A stretch of 64,000 bases of DNA from Halichondria panicea. Taxonomy: Eukaryota; Porifera; Demospongiae; Suberitida; Halichondriidae. Within the stretch, counting starts at the first letter, position 1. Each line of letters begins with the position of its first letter. Below the pieces are notes generated by a model. That model did not search any database, was not told where the DNA came from, and was given only the letters and a program-made list of their open reading frames with translations. The stretch spans positions 869,502 to 933,501 of the forward strand of contig NC_087393.1 in the NCBI RefSeq assembly GCF_963675165.1, given 5' to 3'. Both the position numbers and the translations under genes were made by a program. Below are positions 11,921-22,831 of the stretch, piece by piece.

Positions 11921-14251
11921 CTAGCCAGCTAGGGCACCGTGTGACGAGAGGTCCGGTTCACTCGATATACCACTGTCCACAGCATCAACACGTCCACTAG
12001 CCACTTTGTGAGCGGAGCGGGGGGAACGTGGTGGTACTGCACTGCGCCTTCTCTTTAGTAGTGCAATCTCTTCCCTGGCCAATTTAAGCTGCTTCTCTTC
12101 AGTAGCTTCTACCCTTTTCTGTGTCAGTAGGATAAACAATATTTTACTCGTTTACAATGATTATATACATGCTACTCACCAATGCCTGAAGAGATCTCTC
12201 TTTTCTCTTTAGTGCCTCCTCAGTTGACCTTAGCTTGGCCTGCAACTCAATCTCAAGACATTTATTTTTCTCTAGCTGTTTCTTAACGCTCTGTAGCTCA
12301 GTCTTTTGTGCGCTGTTTTTCTTCTCGAACTTAGTGCACTCCAATGTCAAGAGCTCTTTCATCGCCTCACTCTCCCTATTCATGTGCTCCTCAGCCAGTA
12401 CCAACTTTTGTTGGCCTTCAAACTTGTGTATTTCTGATCGTTCCAATGCTTTCTTTGTGTCCAGTAGTTCGGTCTCCAAAGCAGTGTATTTGTCAGCAAG
12501 CTCAGTGTTCTTATTCAATAGCGCCTCCTTTGTTTCCTTCCAGTCACTTCTTTCCTGTTCCAGACTCTCTTCATCCAAAATCAACTTTGTCTGTGCCTCA
12601 AATTCAAGCAGCTCTGATCGCTCCAATGCTTTCTTCGTGTTCAATAACTCAGCCTCGATGTAATTTCGATCCTCAATAAGTATTGTGCGGTTTGCCATCA
12701 TCTGTTTTTCAATGTTCAGCCATTCTTTTCTTTTTCTCTCCATGTGCTCCTCTGCCAACATAACCAAATTCTTGGTATCAGTTTCCTGTCGTTTAGAATC
12801 GTCCAATTCCCTTTTGACGTTAGTCATCTCAGCCTCCTTGTCAGCAATATACTTATCTACAAGCTTTTCATATTCGGACACCAATGATTCTTTTGTTTTT
12901 GTCCATTGAGCCCGTTCGAGCTTAAACTTATCTTCTGACATTTTCGATCTTTTGTAAGACATCGACTTCATTAGTTTGATATGCTTCAGGTCATCATTCT
13001 TTTCAGCTAGTTCAAGCTGTAAGGTTATAAATTTTGATTACCATGCAATCATAGTAAAGAGTGTTATAATTATATATACCTTGAGGTGAGCATTATGTTT
13101 GGTAATGTCATGGAGCTCCTTGGACAGAGGGTTGAGAAGATCCTGGAGTGAGTCTGCATGTGTGGTTGCCTCTAAGAGCTTCGTAAGTAGAGTATCCCTC
13201 TCCAATGTCAGAATAGAGAGTTGGGACTCACTGTTGAGATTAATACCTATATAAAGAGGTACAAAAAAGATAAGTGCAATGTAAAGTTATTAGTTTGTAA
13301 GCTACAACCAACTGTGACATTGCAGAATAATTTCTAAGGGAAATTTGCAGCAACAACAGAATTGCATGCATTATCTGCTCACCATATAGTGACTGGAATT
13401 TCAATGCCAATGCCTTGCTTGTGGTAGTCCGTGCCCAGAGGTGGTACAGGGCAGTGCAAAGCACACACCCATACATTACAGTCATACATGTCAAGCCAAG
13501 ATTTGGTCCCTATGAGAACAAACAAAAATTTGAATAAGCACATCAAGTTATAGCTCTTTGGCTCACCATGTGGTAGGTCCATTCATTCCAGTAGGAGTTG
13601 AGAAGATCTCCATAGGACAGTGTTGATCGATAGTGATGCAAGCGCAAGTCAGAGGCCGGTCCGTCAAATTCCGATTCCATTACAAGGCTGACAGTTTCCA
13701 ACTCCAGACCAACTTCATACACGATGGTCGTGTAGTCAAACGCTTGGGTTTTTGAGTAATCAGTGTCCAGAGTTGATGAGAGGAGAAATGAGTTAAAATG
13801 CTTAAAATCCAGAGAGGTGTTTGCATGAACGTGAGAGTCTTCATCGCTTAGTGGAGAAGAGTCGTTCGAAACAAGGTTCTCCCCAGCAGTTTGCAATACC
13901 TATGGAAAAAATTTTGATATAATTATAGCTAACTAGCAAAAAAGCAGCCCTTACGTCAATTTCTTTCAAGCAAAGTCCTTGCCTTGGGTTGAACAAGGCC
14001 CATTCTAAAGAGAGGGTAAAATCACTTCCTCCAAGAGACTGCAACTCATTCTGCAACTCATTCTTCAGGACTGTGCCTGAGCCTGTGATAAACAAATAAA
14101 GTATTAAAATTTTATTATCAGTTAGCCATTATTTTATTTTACCTAAAAAGCAGTTGGACAGTGTATTTTCTATCAAATGGGGAGGAGTTGAGAATCCAAT
14201 TAGCACTGCTGCGGCCATGAGAATGGCACGTGCCGTACCACCTTCGAGCAT
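11921..14251 (-). CDS. Coiled-coil single-TM protein, tandem copy C
   Basis: Complete seven-exon gene: 14143-14251, 13955-14082, 13567-13899, 13383-13509, 13080-13246, 12180-13016 and 11921-12118. Phases join into 633 codons (632 residues). Order: signal-peptide-like start (MLEGGTARAILMAAAVLIGF), an extracellular-type region containing SLEWALFNPRQGLCLKEID and a Ser/Thr-rich exon ending NSYWNEWTYHM, a TM-like segment (LGLTCMTVMYGCVLCTALYHL), then about 350 residues of heptad-rich coiled coil and a basic Ser/Pro tail. One copy of the 60-residue unit that is tripled in B. No homologue recognised. Head-to-head with the only intact dispanin gene, with 431 bp between starts, so the two are likely co-regulated. 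Confidence 0.82.
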
Positions 14252-14682
14252 CTTCTTGATTGAAGTAAACAATATCGTAGGTGATAAATAGCCTTCTTTC
14301 TCACAGTAGAACTCAAGAGATCTGCTTGCAGATTTTGCAGGAGAATGAATGAGTGATGAGTTGATCTACTATTGCCATGCACACAAAACTCATAAACGCT
14401 ACATGACGTCATCCTACCCAGGGTGACGCGACGGTAAATTTTTGTCCCTACTACCGTACCGATAATTATTATGCTTACACATATCTAGCTCTCTATACAA
14501 ATTTGATTTAAGTTGTGACTAGAGCTATACACTGCATAATTATCGTACCTATATAATTATATAGCGCCATTTGTCGGTCATTGCATTGAAAAAGGGTGGG
14601 GCGGCTGATGCAGACTAGCTTACAGAGCATGCGCAAAACAGCTTGTAGTTCATTGTAGCTGGTTGTGATATTCAATTGCGTG
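14252..14682. promoter_or_regulatory. Divergent promoter region of the intact module
   Basis: 431 bp lie between the copy C coiled-coil start and dispanin copy 3 start. The TGACGTCA CRE/ATF-type palindrome at about 14404-14411 is also present at the same place in modules 1 and 2. I see no TATA box at a clear distance from either start. Shared regulation is inferred. Confidence 0.5.
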
Positions 14683-15634
14683 ATGTCTTTGTTCAAGTTT
14701 AAGTATTCAGCCATCATGGCCAATGAAGCAGGTAAGATTTATTGTAGCCAATAGCCATGTCTAAGCAGCTAGCTGGAATTTGTATGCAGCTTAGTTATAC
14801 TTATAGATCTAACTCATCATAAAATACAATCAGGCCTTACTTACAATCTTCTGTTGACCCCCCCCCCCTGCAGATATCAAGAGTGAATGCAAAACACTGG
14901 AGGAGGAAGCAGAGAGTATAGTCATTGTGGATGTGAGTACTGAGTGATAAATAAGCATTTAGCATGCAACATGTGAGCTTCATGGTATAATTATAGATTT
15001 TAATTTTAGTCACTTGCACACAGTAAGCACTATGGAATGCACTCTCTTATTTTAGGCTCCTTAAACATGTTGTCTATGCATGCTAACTGAAACTACATCT
15101 CTCAGTAGACAAAATGGAAGTTGAGTGTTCAGTTTTTAATGATTTTGTTTCGCTCATTTGCAGTACAAGTTGATCGGTTTTGAGTATGGTGCTCCTGTGG
15201 CAGTGTCTCGCCCGAGCAACTATAGGGACAGGTTGCTCATGGCAACGGCATGCTGCTGCTGCTGTGGACTGGCAGCTGTTAAATGCTCCAACGATGTAAG
15301 CAGCTCGCCACAAAAAATTCAGTAATGTACTCCATTCATGCATGCAATAAGGATGTGTACATTTGACACTGTAAGCTTGTGTGTCAACAATGTAGTACCT
15401 TGTTAAGCCTCTAGGAATTTATAGGTTTGCTGCTTTGTGCAGGTCAACTCCAAGCTAAGAGTTGGGGACATGGAAGGAGCGAGGAAAGCTTCTGACAAGG
15501 CACTCTGTTTCACCAACACTGCTGTGATGACTGGCCTAGGCATTCTAACCGCCATTATTCTGCTTTTCGTGGCTATTCTGTTGGTACTTATATTTATATT
15601 CATTGATGCAGCTTCTAAAGGATTTCGTTTCTAA
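14683..15634 (+). CDS. Dispanin/CD225 (IFITM-like) protein, intact copy 3
   Basis: Exons 14683-14731, 14874-14932, 15164-15295 and 15443-15634 join to a 143-residue protein (132 if the second in-frame ATG at 14716 is used). The C-terminal half has the CD225 layout: a cysteine-rich intramembrane segment (LLMATACCCCCGLAAVKCS), the conserved loop NSKLRVGDMEGARKASDKA, and a C-terminal TM helix (MTGLGILTAIILLFVAILLV). In IFITMs the equivalent loop is KSRDRKMVGDVTGAQAYAS. The five adjacent cysteines are candidate palmitoylation sites. Family members are type II-like membrane proteins of the cell surface and endosomes; vertebrate IFITMs restrict virus entry, but a defence role here is only a possibility. 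Size fits the family (about 125-145). Confidence 0.85.
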
Positions 15635-15809
15635 GGCCATGCTGTAGAATGTTTTGAATGGTTGATTAATTGATTCACATTTCATTTTCTCATTGAATAG
15701 CTTATAATTATAATATATATAGTTCATCAATATTCTCATTCAGAAAAATTATGTTGAGTGAAAATTTAAATTCGATATAAAAAACAATAATTATTGATGA
15801 GTGGGGCTA

Positions 15810-16061
15810 TTACAAATTTCCTAAGATGTACAAACTCACAAACGCAATCAGCATCATCTGAAAGAAAATAAAAACAACAGCTAACATAGTGTTTGCTCGT
15901 AGGAACAGTTTAATGATTTTTGAGAAACTGTTTGGATTGGACTTGTTGAATAGAGCAGCTGTATTGGGCTTTGACTGATGTCTCCTGTCTCTTGGAAGGC
16001 TCTTACGAATACTGAGATGGTCCACTGGTATACCCTCTCTGCTCAACAGGGACTCTACACC

Positions 16062-16119
<58 letters not shown>

Positions 16120-16873
16120 GTGTGTGTATAATTATGTGTGTATGTTTGTATGTGTAACAAGGTGGTTAGGACATCGTACATAGCTAAGTTGATATAATAT
16201 GACTGTTAAAAATAACTGTCTGTCAATAAGAAACTATCAAGCAGAGCGCTAAGTGATAGGGAAACACATAATGCATACACTTGACTTTCACTAGTAATAT
16301 CTACATGATATTGATTGTACAGCACGTGTACATTGTGCAGAACACTTGCCTGCTTTTTCTCTGTCTGGTAGGCCAGTGGGAGCCTCTAGAAACAGCCAGG
16401 CCTCGCCGTTGTGAGAGAGATAAGAGGCAAATGTGATCAGGCTGCAACGGTCTAGAATCTAAGAGAGGGGGGGGGTAATAGGGGGGTTAATAGTAAAAGA
16501 ACTACATTACAGTGTGTGGTGATGCATACGTGTTTTTTGTTTTTTTACTGTGATTCTGTACCCAAAAGGAGGGCCAAAACTGTTTTAAGCACAACATTTG
16601 AAACTAAGCTTTCAGAAACACACAAACTAGATCACCAGATCGAAACTAAGTTACAAATGCTTGCAACTGCATACTCTACCTCTCATATTAACGCTTCTCC
16701 CTATGTACCTTTTGTTCAACGGGTACGGACCAGAATGTTTCCCCGTTCCTCTCCACCCGCCACTTGACTCGTCCGACCAACCAGATCCTGCCGTCCTTAT
16801 CCATGTAACCGGCATCCTCGATCCTCAGCCACACAAGACCATCATCATCTGTTAGTAATCTAGCAGCGTCCAC

Positions 16874-16925
<52 letters not shown>

Positions 16926-17614
16926 TGAGGGTATACAAAAAGTATCATTTGTGTGGGAGAAATTGTGTCAACTGTTCGCGTTACTAGCTCAAACGGAATG
17001 CTCACTTAAATTAATCTTTAAAAAGGTTGGCATCTGATGCCCTAATGTTAAACTTAGTGGTGGATCCTTGAGACCTTGTATTATCCTATCTAGTTAAGCA
17101 AGCAAAAAAAAAAAAAGGAGAACAAAAGAGCAAACGGCACAAAACCATACAGGTAGAAAAGGCAAACAGATGCCCGACCTTGAGAGTCGAGAATGATGGG
17201 TTAAAGAGTCTTTAACTGTGCACCAACACTCCCCATTCATCTGTTGCATTCAGAACAACTAGTATACTGAATAATTATTGTAGCTATTCACTTGGGGCCA
17301 TGCTGATTGTAAGCTATATTCACATTTGAGGTAATGCTGACATAAAGTATAGAACTTATCTTAGACTTGATATTGGCTGCTGTAATACTTCAACTTAGCT
17401 TGTGCATGGCTGTGTACTTGTGTAAACTAAATCTGACCTTGAGGGAGGCTTAATTTATAAGGTACAGGCCTGTATTGTCTGGGCCAGGTTTTGTGGTGGT
17501 AGTATCTGATAATGGGGATGGGTCTATGTGGTTCTTCTATAGGTGGCAAGCACAAAACTATCGTTAACCTCTAATTTTGGTTCTTAGAATTAGCACAAGG
17601 CATTAAACAGATAG

Positions 17615-17659
<45 letters not shown>

Positions 17660-19340
17660 AGGGAAGGTAAGTAACAAGATTAAGAAGTGTTTTGTGGTAG
17701 CCTCCGTTGCAGGCCTTTTTTCACAGAGAAAATACGGAAGGAATTGGAGGAACAAAGAGCGAAAGAAGGAAATGACTAATTAGCATTAGTTTGTGGTGGG
17801 TTTACCTGATATGTGTTGACGTGCCATCCTGATACAACGATCTCCCCAATCTCCCCGGGGGGTAACTCGTAGTCCCTAGCGATATTCACTGGGTCTGTGG
17901 GGGGTCCTGAGGAAAGGGAGAGGATATGCTGTCAGTTTAGCATAAAAGCACACTATTCAGCAACAAAATATAAGCAATGACGCTACTGGTATAATTATAC
18001 AATAATTATGGATCAACAAAACAGCATTCTAAGGTGAGCTACACAAATACATGTAACGCAATACACATGATTCATAGTGGATCCCGCACCGTCCAGTATC
18101 TTGATGATCTTGACGCTCCCCTTGAACACCGGCTGCCCCACACAATGGCCGACACTGTCCTCTCCCTCAAGCGCCATCTTTTCTTGTGCAAACACGACAC
18201 TCACCGGCTCAGCCTCGGTGGAGCCGTAAATAACAGCAGCTTTTCGTCCGGGGGTTACAGAAGCAATTTTCCTAAAGACCCCCTTATAGATTGGAGCACC
18301 CCCCACAGCTGTGTATTGGACCGGCAGACTGATGTTCTGTTTAATGGCATAATTGGCAATTTTCTCGACAAAAGCTGGAGAGCCTGTTATGGCCGTAGCG
18401 TTGAATTTCTTGGCTTGTTTGAGAACATCTGAAGGACTGAATTTAAGAATGTTGGGATAGATGAGGCAAGTAGAGCCAACCTGAGGGGAAAGAATGGAAC
18501 TTGTCTATTGTGGTCACTCTATAAGCAGGTCACCCTCAGTTAATGTAGACTCGCAAGCCAGCACTTTTTGCAGAGACTGGGCAAACTCTGTGCAGAGACT
18601 CATGCAATGTTTGCCACGATATTTGTCAATATCTATAATACAGCCAGGTTAATGGGCCCCAAAGTCTCCATAGCATGTATTCTAACTGTGCTACCAGGTA
18701 ACCTCTTTATTACAGCCATTGTTAGTCTACCCAACGACGCTGTAGACAGGTTCACTGAATTGATAAATGTGCCAGCTATGGAATGTACTGTACACAAATT
18801 CAAAAAAACCCTTTTGTAAAAAAACGGGGAAGTAGCTAGGGTTGCACTCAAACACCAAAGATAAATGCCCAATATTCACTGTCAGTTAAGAGTGTACCAA
18901 CACTACATGTACTGTACCTACATTAAGGAAGTGCAGTGGGAACACTGGCAGGTTGGTGATGAACACAGCATCCTTCTCCTCCAACCCAATCTCACTCTTA
19001 ATCACCGTCTCGTAGCTTATCGAGATTGCTTGGAACTGTTTCAACACAAAGCTGTGAGGGGGTGGGGCTAGTCATATAGCATGTGCATATATAGCCGTTG
19101 GATTTCATAGCCGTTGGATTGTGCTCAAGAAATAGCTACGTGTCAATTTGACTCGACCAACCTCACCTGTGTTTCCGTAGCAACAGTTTGGGCATGCCGG
19201 TACTGCCAGTAGTGAAGGTCACAAGGGCGTGGTCAACTGGTATGACCTCTGAGGGGTCAAACAGTTCGTGAGAGGTAGTGGGGAGAGTGAGGTCCCCCAC
19301 CTCCAGATGTGTAGGTATCAAGCTCAGCGAGGGGAGGAGG

Positions 19341-19378
<38 letters not shown>

Positions 19379-20856
19379 AGGGGGCGGTACTGTGTGTGTG
19401 TGTAGTTTGTGTGTGTGGGGGGAAGTACTGTGTGTGTGTGTGCGTGTGTGGAGGGGGCGGTACTGTGTGTGTGTGTGTGTGTGTGTATGGAGGGTATCTG
19501 TTACGATGATTCAATTTTATAACCCCATGCTTTTTTTCCATTTGGACCATTTGGGCTCGAAATAAATCACTGATCTAACCTCATCATAATTATCATAGCA
19601 CTACTACTAAATACACATTTTTATTTGGAAATCGAACATTTGGAACACAAGTTATGGACAATCAAAGATAGCTCTGAAAACGATCCTCACCCACTTGTAG
19701 GGTTTCACCTAGGATATAGGCTTGGGGGAGGAATATGGTGCGCATGATAGCACAAAGGAACATTTAGGTCATACTCACTTCTGAAATTGCTTACAGTTGG
19801 ACCAAATAATAGAAAATGAAGGTGAGAAGCTGAGCATTTTGAAGCTTCCCCCCACTAGATGAAACCCTGCTTGCAAATAATGGTGATGCTCCAGCTGACA
19901 AATTTGGACTGTACCAAAATCGGATCCAAATGTTAAGGTAACCAGAAGCTTGTTAGTATTACTGTACAGTATGTACACACACAGCTTATCTCTTCACCTT
20001 GATGTACTTGAACTTTGAACCTTTTTTCCAGATCCACACCGACGATTTGGCTACTGCTATGCAATGATCACATCTCTCCAGGCCCATGGATGGGTCAATG
20101 ATGATCACAGAGCCACCTGCAACCCAAGAGTACGGAGAAATACTGTAGTCAAAATTTTTTTCCAACAACTATAACTACATGCCAGAGTAGATACGACGAT
20201 TAATAAATTAGATGTTCGAGATCTATGCTTGTAGGCAGAGGGCGAGCGTGCCCCACAGATGCTTTGAATAGCTGATCTGATGAGCGAATGAGAGCTTGCA
20301 CCTCTTGCTATAATACAGCAAATACAACTTTTCTCCTCAGGGGAGGTAGGGAATATTAACTGATGATGATGTATTTCTTCAAGTACATGCTCCACTTACC
20401 TATAGCAAAGACAGCTATGGCGATAGCGTAGAAGTCAACTGAGACTGGAACGGTCATGAGGACTCGGTCGTTAGGGGACACGCCCCTCCACTTGAGGAGG
20501 GTGATGGTGGCAGTGATCTTCTCGTGGAGCTGGACACCTGTACAACAGTCATCACTGTTCACTGCCTGTACGAATGAGAGGGGGTGTGGTGTGGTGGGGG
20601 GGCAGTGATATGGGGAACGTACGTATAAAAGTAACGTTCCATCACTCATCAAATTAGTATAGCTAGCTATAAAATGGCTCAACATTACACACTCTAGCGA
20701 ACACCACCATGTACGTACCTATACCAGTACCACTGACTACTACAGCATGTACATATTCATTTAAGCGGAAATTAATAAACTTACCAGTAGCACTTTGTTT
20801 GGGTACTGTCTGAGGGACTTAAGAATATGAAAGGAGAAGTTGGACGTGGCCTCCAT
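15810..20856 (-). CDS. AMP-forming acyl synthetase/ligase (OleC/fatty-acyl ligase-like)
   Basis: Ten exons: 20785-20856, 20400-20565, 19998-20116, 19167-19342, 18922-19051, 18090-18480, 17806-17906, 16709-16873, 16350-16458, 15810-16060. All phases close to 560 codons (559 residues). Adenylate-forming motifs are visible: P-loop TFTTGSTGMPK (exon 4), VYGSTE-type A5 (AAVIYGSTEAEPVS, exon 6), and the A7/A8 hinge (EDAGYMDKDGRIWLVGR, exon 8). The C-terminus has KSLPRDRRHQSKPNTAAL, similar to the LPVD-RHNSKI end of OleC-type ligases, then a TM helix (LAVVFIFFQMMLIAFVSLYI). The expected reaction is ATP-dependent adenylation of a fatty acid or beta-hydroxy acid, membrane-bound. The intron after exon 9 has a GC donor. 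Substrate cannot be told from sequence. Confidence 0.8.
16065..16136. repeat. (GT)n microsatellite
   Basis: A GT/CA dinucleotide run in the last intron of the synthetase gene, immediately beside the acceptor of its terminal exon. Similar runs occur at about 16879-16925, 17619-17656 and 19343-19490 in other introns of the gene, the last as four blocks separated by GGAGGGGGCGGTAC-type spacers. Confidence 0.9.
16926..17805. other. Intron 7 of the synthetase gene, no coding signal
   Basis: About 930 bp of intron between exons 7 and 8 (16874-17805). Apart from GT microsatellites at both ends and a short A-run near 17104, I see no exon, conserved frame or inverted repeat. Confidence 0.6.
18540..18830. 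mobile_element. Nested small inverted-repeat elements
   Basis: The left part (from GTAGACTCGCAAGCC at about 18546) matches the MITE at 37108-37400. Within it, about 18640-18770 reversed reads as the ACAGTGAAACCTGTC...AACAATGGCTGTAATAAAGAGG element also found at 53217, 48330 and 62809. One family appears inserted into another, in intron 5 of the synthetase gene. Confidence 0.6.
19697..19868. mobile_element. MITE with GGGTTTCAYCTAG termini
   Basis: TAGGGTTTCACCTAGG at the left and the reverse complement CCACTAGATGAAACCC at the right bracket about 170 bp that contain CTTGGGGGAGGAA / TTCCCCCC arms. The same termini bracket the larger foldback at 41028-41722. It lies in intron 3 of the synthetase gene. 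Confidence 0.6.
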
Positions 20857-21060
20857 GGCTATATCTGATCCAGGGTTGACTGATTGATGAATGATGAGCA
20901 AATAATTGATGTCACCTTTAAAGTTCACACTAAAATTATGGATTTCTGGCCTAATGACCTTTGCACTCGCTACTCTTCTTCGCAATCTTTCTTGCCTCCA
21001 TCCACGTGGGCAGCAAATATTATGACCTTTGCACCCACGTGGCTAAAAAATAAACCTAAG
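20857..21060. promoter_or_regulatory. Bidirectional promoter region, synthetase and TSR3
   Basis: Only 204 bp separate the two start codons of these divergent genes, so the core promoters must share this stretch or overlap the 5' UTRs. The repeated CCACGTGG-containing segment around 21001-21045 (ATCCACGTGGGCAGC, ACCCACGTGGC) holds two CACGTG E-boxes. Regulatory use is inferred. Confidence 0.55.
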
Positions 21061-22555
21061 ATGCCCAAAAACAGACCCAAAGGGCCAGGGAAAGCCTCTC
21101 ACAGTGAGAAGGGAGCTAAGAGGAGTCAAGCCAAGAAATGGAGTCAGTCAGGACACAAGGAGACAGAGGTTGCAACAGGAGTTAGGTAGGCATTGTGTCT
21201 GCGGCCAAATGTATCCCTAGCCCTAGAAACAACCAATACTTTTACTAAACGTCTGAATTAAAGTGCCACTTGGACATTTCACCTAATAGTCCCCTTTGAT
21301 TTTCTCGAAACTATAATTGCTAAAGCTTCCAAAGAGCTACAGAATGCATTAGTTACTGTCAAAGAGTGGTTCTTCTTTCCACAGCTCAGATGGTGAAGGA
21401 GACGCCCTGTCAGACAGACTCTCCGCTATGGCAGTGAGTGGAGGAGACTCGACTACAGTACAACTGTCTATGTGGGTGGGTACATGCTCCATATATAATT
21501 GGTTTCTGTAGCATTAAAATTCTCACCCTATTGTTTAGTTTTGTTGGTTGCCAAATTCCATCAATGTGGATTATATATCATCTCTCTGTGTAGGACCTTG
21601 GACACTGTGACCCTAAGAAGTGTTCAGGACGTAAATTGTGTCGACTTGGGTTTGTTCGAACTCTTCATCTGTCTCATCGATTCCCCGGTGTGGTGCTGTC
21701 CCCAATGGGAGAGAAGTGTGTATCTCAGGAAGACAGAGACATTATGCTACAAAGAGGGTTAGCAGTGATTGACTGCTCCTGGGCAAAACTGGACTCCACC
21801 CCATTTGCTAAAATGAAAGGGGCTCACCCACGGCTACTACCGTTTCTGGTGGCAGCTAATCCAATTAATTATGGTCGGCCTTGCAAGTTATCGTGTGTGG
21901 AAGCTTTTGCAGCTGCTTTGATAATTACAGGTGCCCCCTGCACATGTGTCTGTGTGTAGATAATGATCGATAGTTTGTTTTTCCAGGTTTGCGTGACATT
22001 GGTGAAAGTTTACTTATGCAGTTCAAGTGGGGTCATGGTTTCTTATCACTAAACAGGTGCCCTCAATGTGACTTTCACTTACAACAGTTAGTCACCACAC
22101 GTTTAAGCACAATACACCACAGTGCCCTCAAGATAAACACATTAGCCAACTGTGCCAAGCTATTATGTCCTCTCTCCCGCCCCCCTCCCTCCCCACACAC
22201 AGTGAACTTCTTGAGAGATACTCACAATGCAGGACAGGTGCCGAGATCGTGAAGGCCCAACAAGAATGGCTTGAGCAGGAACGACTGCAAGCCAGTCAAC
22301 AAAGAGAAGGTACGTGTGACAAACTGCTATAGCGATATTTAATTGATTTGCTATCTCCTGTTGATTGCAGTGGACTACCCTCCAAGCTGCTCCAGTTCTG
22401 AAGACGACTGTGAATCAGAAACTGACGACAAGACATTGTTAGTTTTACACTTTACACAGTTTGCTAAATATATAATCTTTTTTCTTTCCTGCAGATCGTC
22501 TGATGATTTTACGGCTTGTGTTGCTAAAACGAGCACTAAAGAACACAATGATTGA
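21061..22555 (+). CDS. TSR3: 18S rRNA aminocarboxypropyltransferase TSR3
   Basis: Seven exons (21061-21185, 21385-21433, 21594-21930, 21987-22056, 22203-22309, 22371-22437, 22495-22555) join to 271 residues. TSR3 transfers the 3-amino-3-carboxypropyl group of S-adenosylmethionine onto a pseudouridine in the small-subunit decoding region (m1acp3-psi) during cytoplasmic 40S maturation. Family hallmarks: [80 protein letters not shown] and [11 protein letters not shown]. The N-terminus is basic ([18 protein letters not shown]) and the tail acidic ([13 protein letters not shown]), as is common in the family. A longer in-frame N-terminus from 20884 is possible but would overlap the divergent neighbour's 5' region. 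Confidence 0.95.
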
Positions 22556-22831
22556 TTTTATATGTTTTTTTATTCATTGACAACCATCTGTTATACAATC
22601 ATGTATTCATTGTGTGTTACTATTAATAGAATGATGTCACAAATCAATATAAACCACAGCTTGCGGTAGTCCAGAGTTTACTACAATAACATACATTATG
22701 TACCACAAAGTACAACGTATGACTCGTATTTTATATTGAACATACAATCTACAACTATTTACAAGACAAGAGTAGCTCAACGATCGTATATTGAACCCTC
22801 TATAACCAAGAGCTACTGTGAACCTTCAGCC

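Noticed and set aside
19257-19565. His/Thr and Cys/Val repeat frames over the GT blocks
   Set aside because: They are translations of dinucleotide microsatellite in an intron of the synthetase gene.
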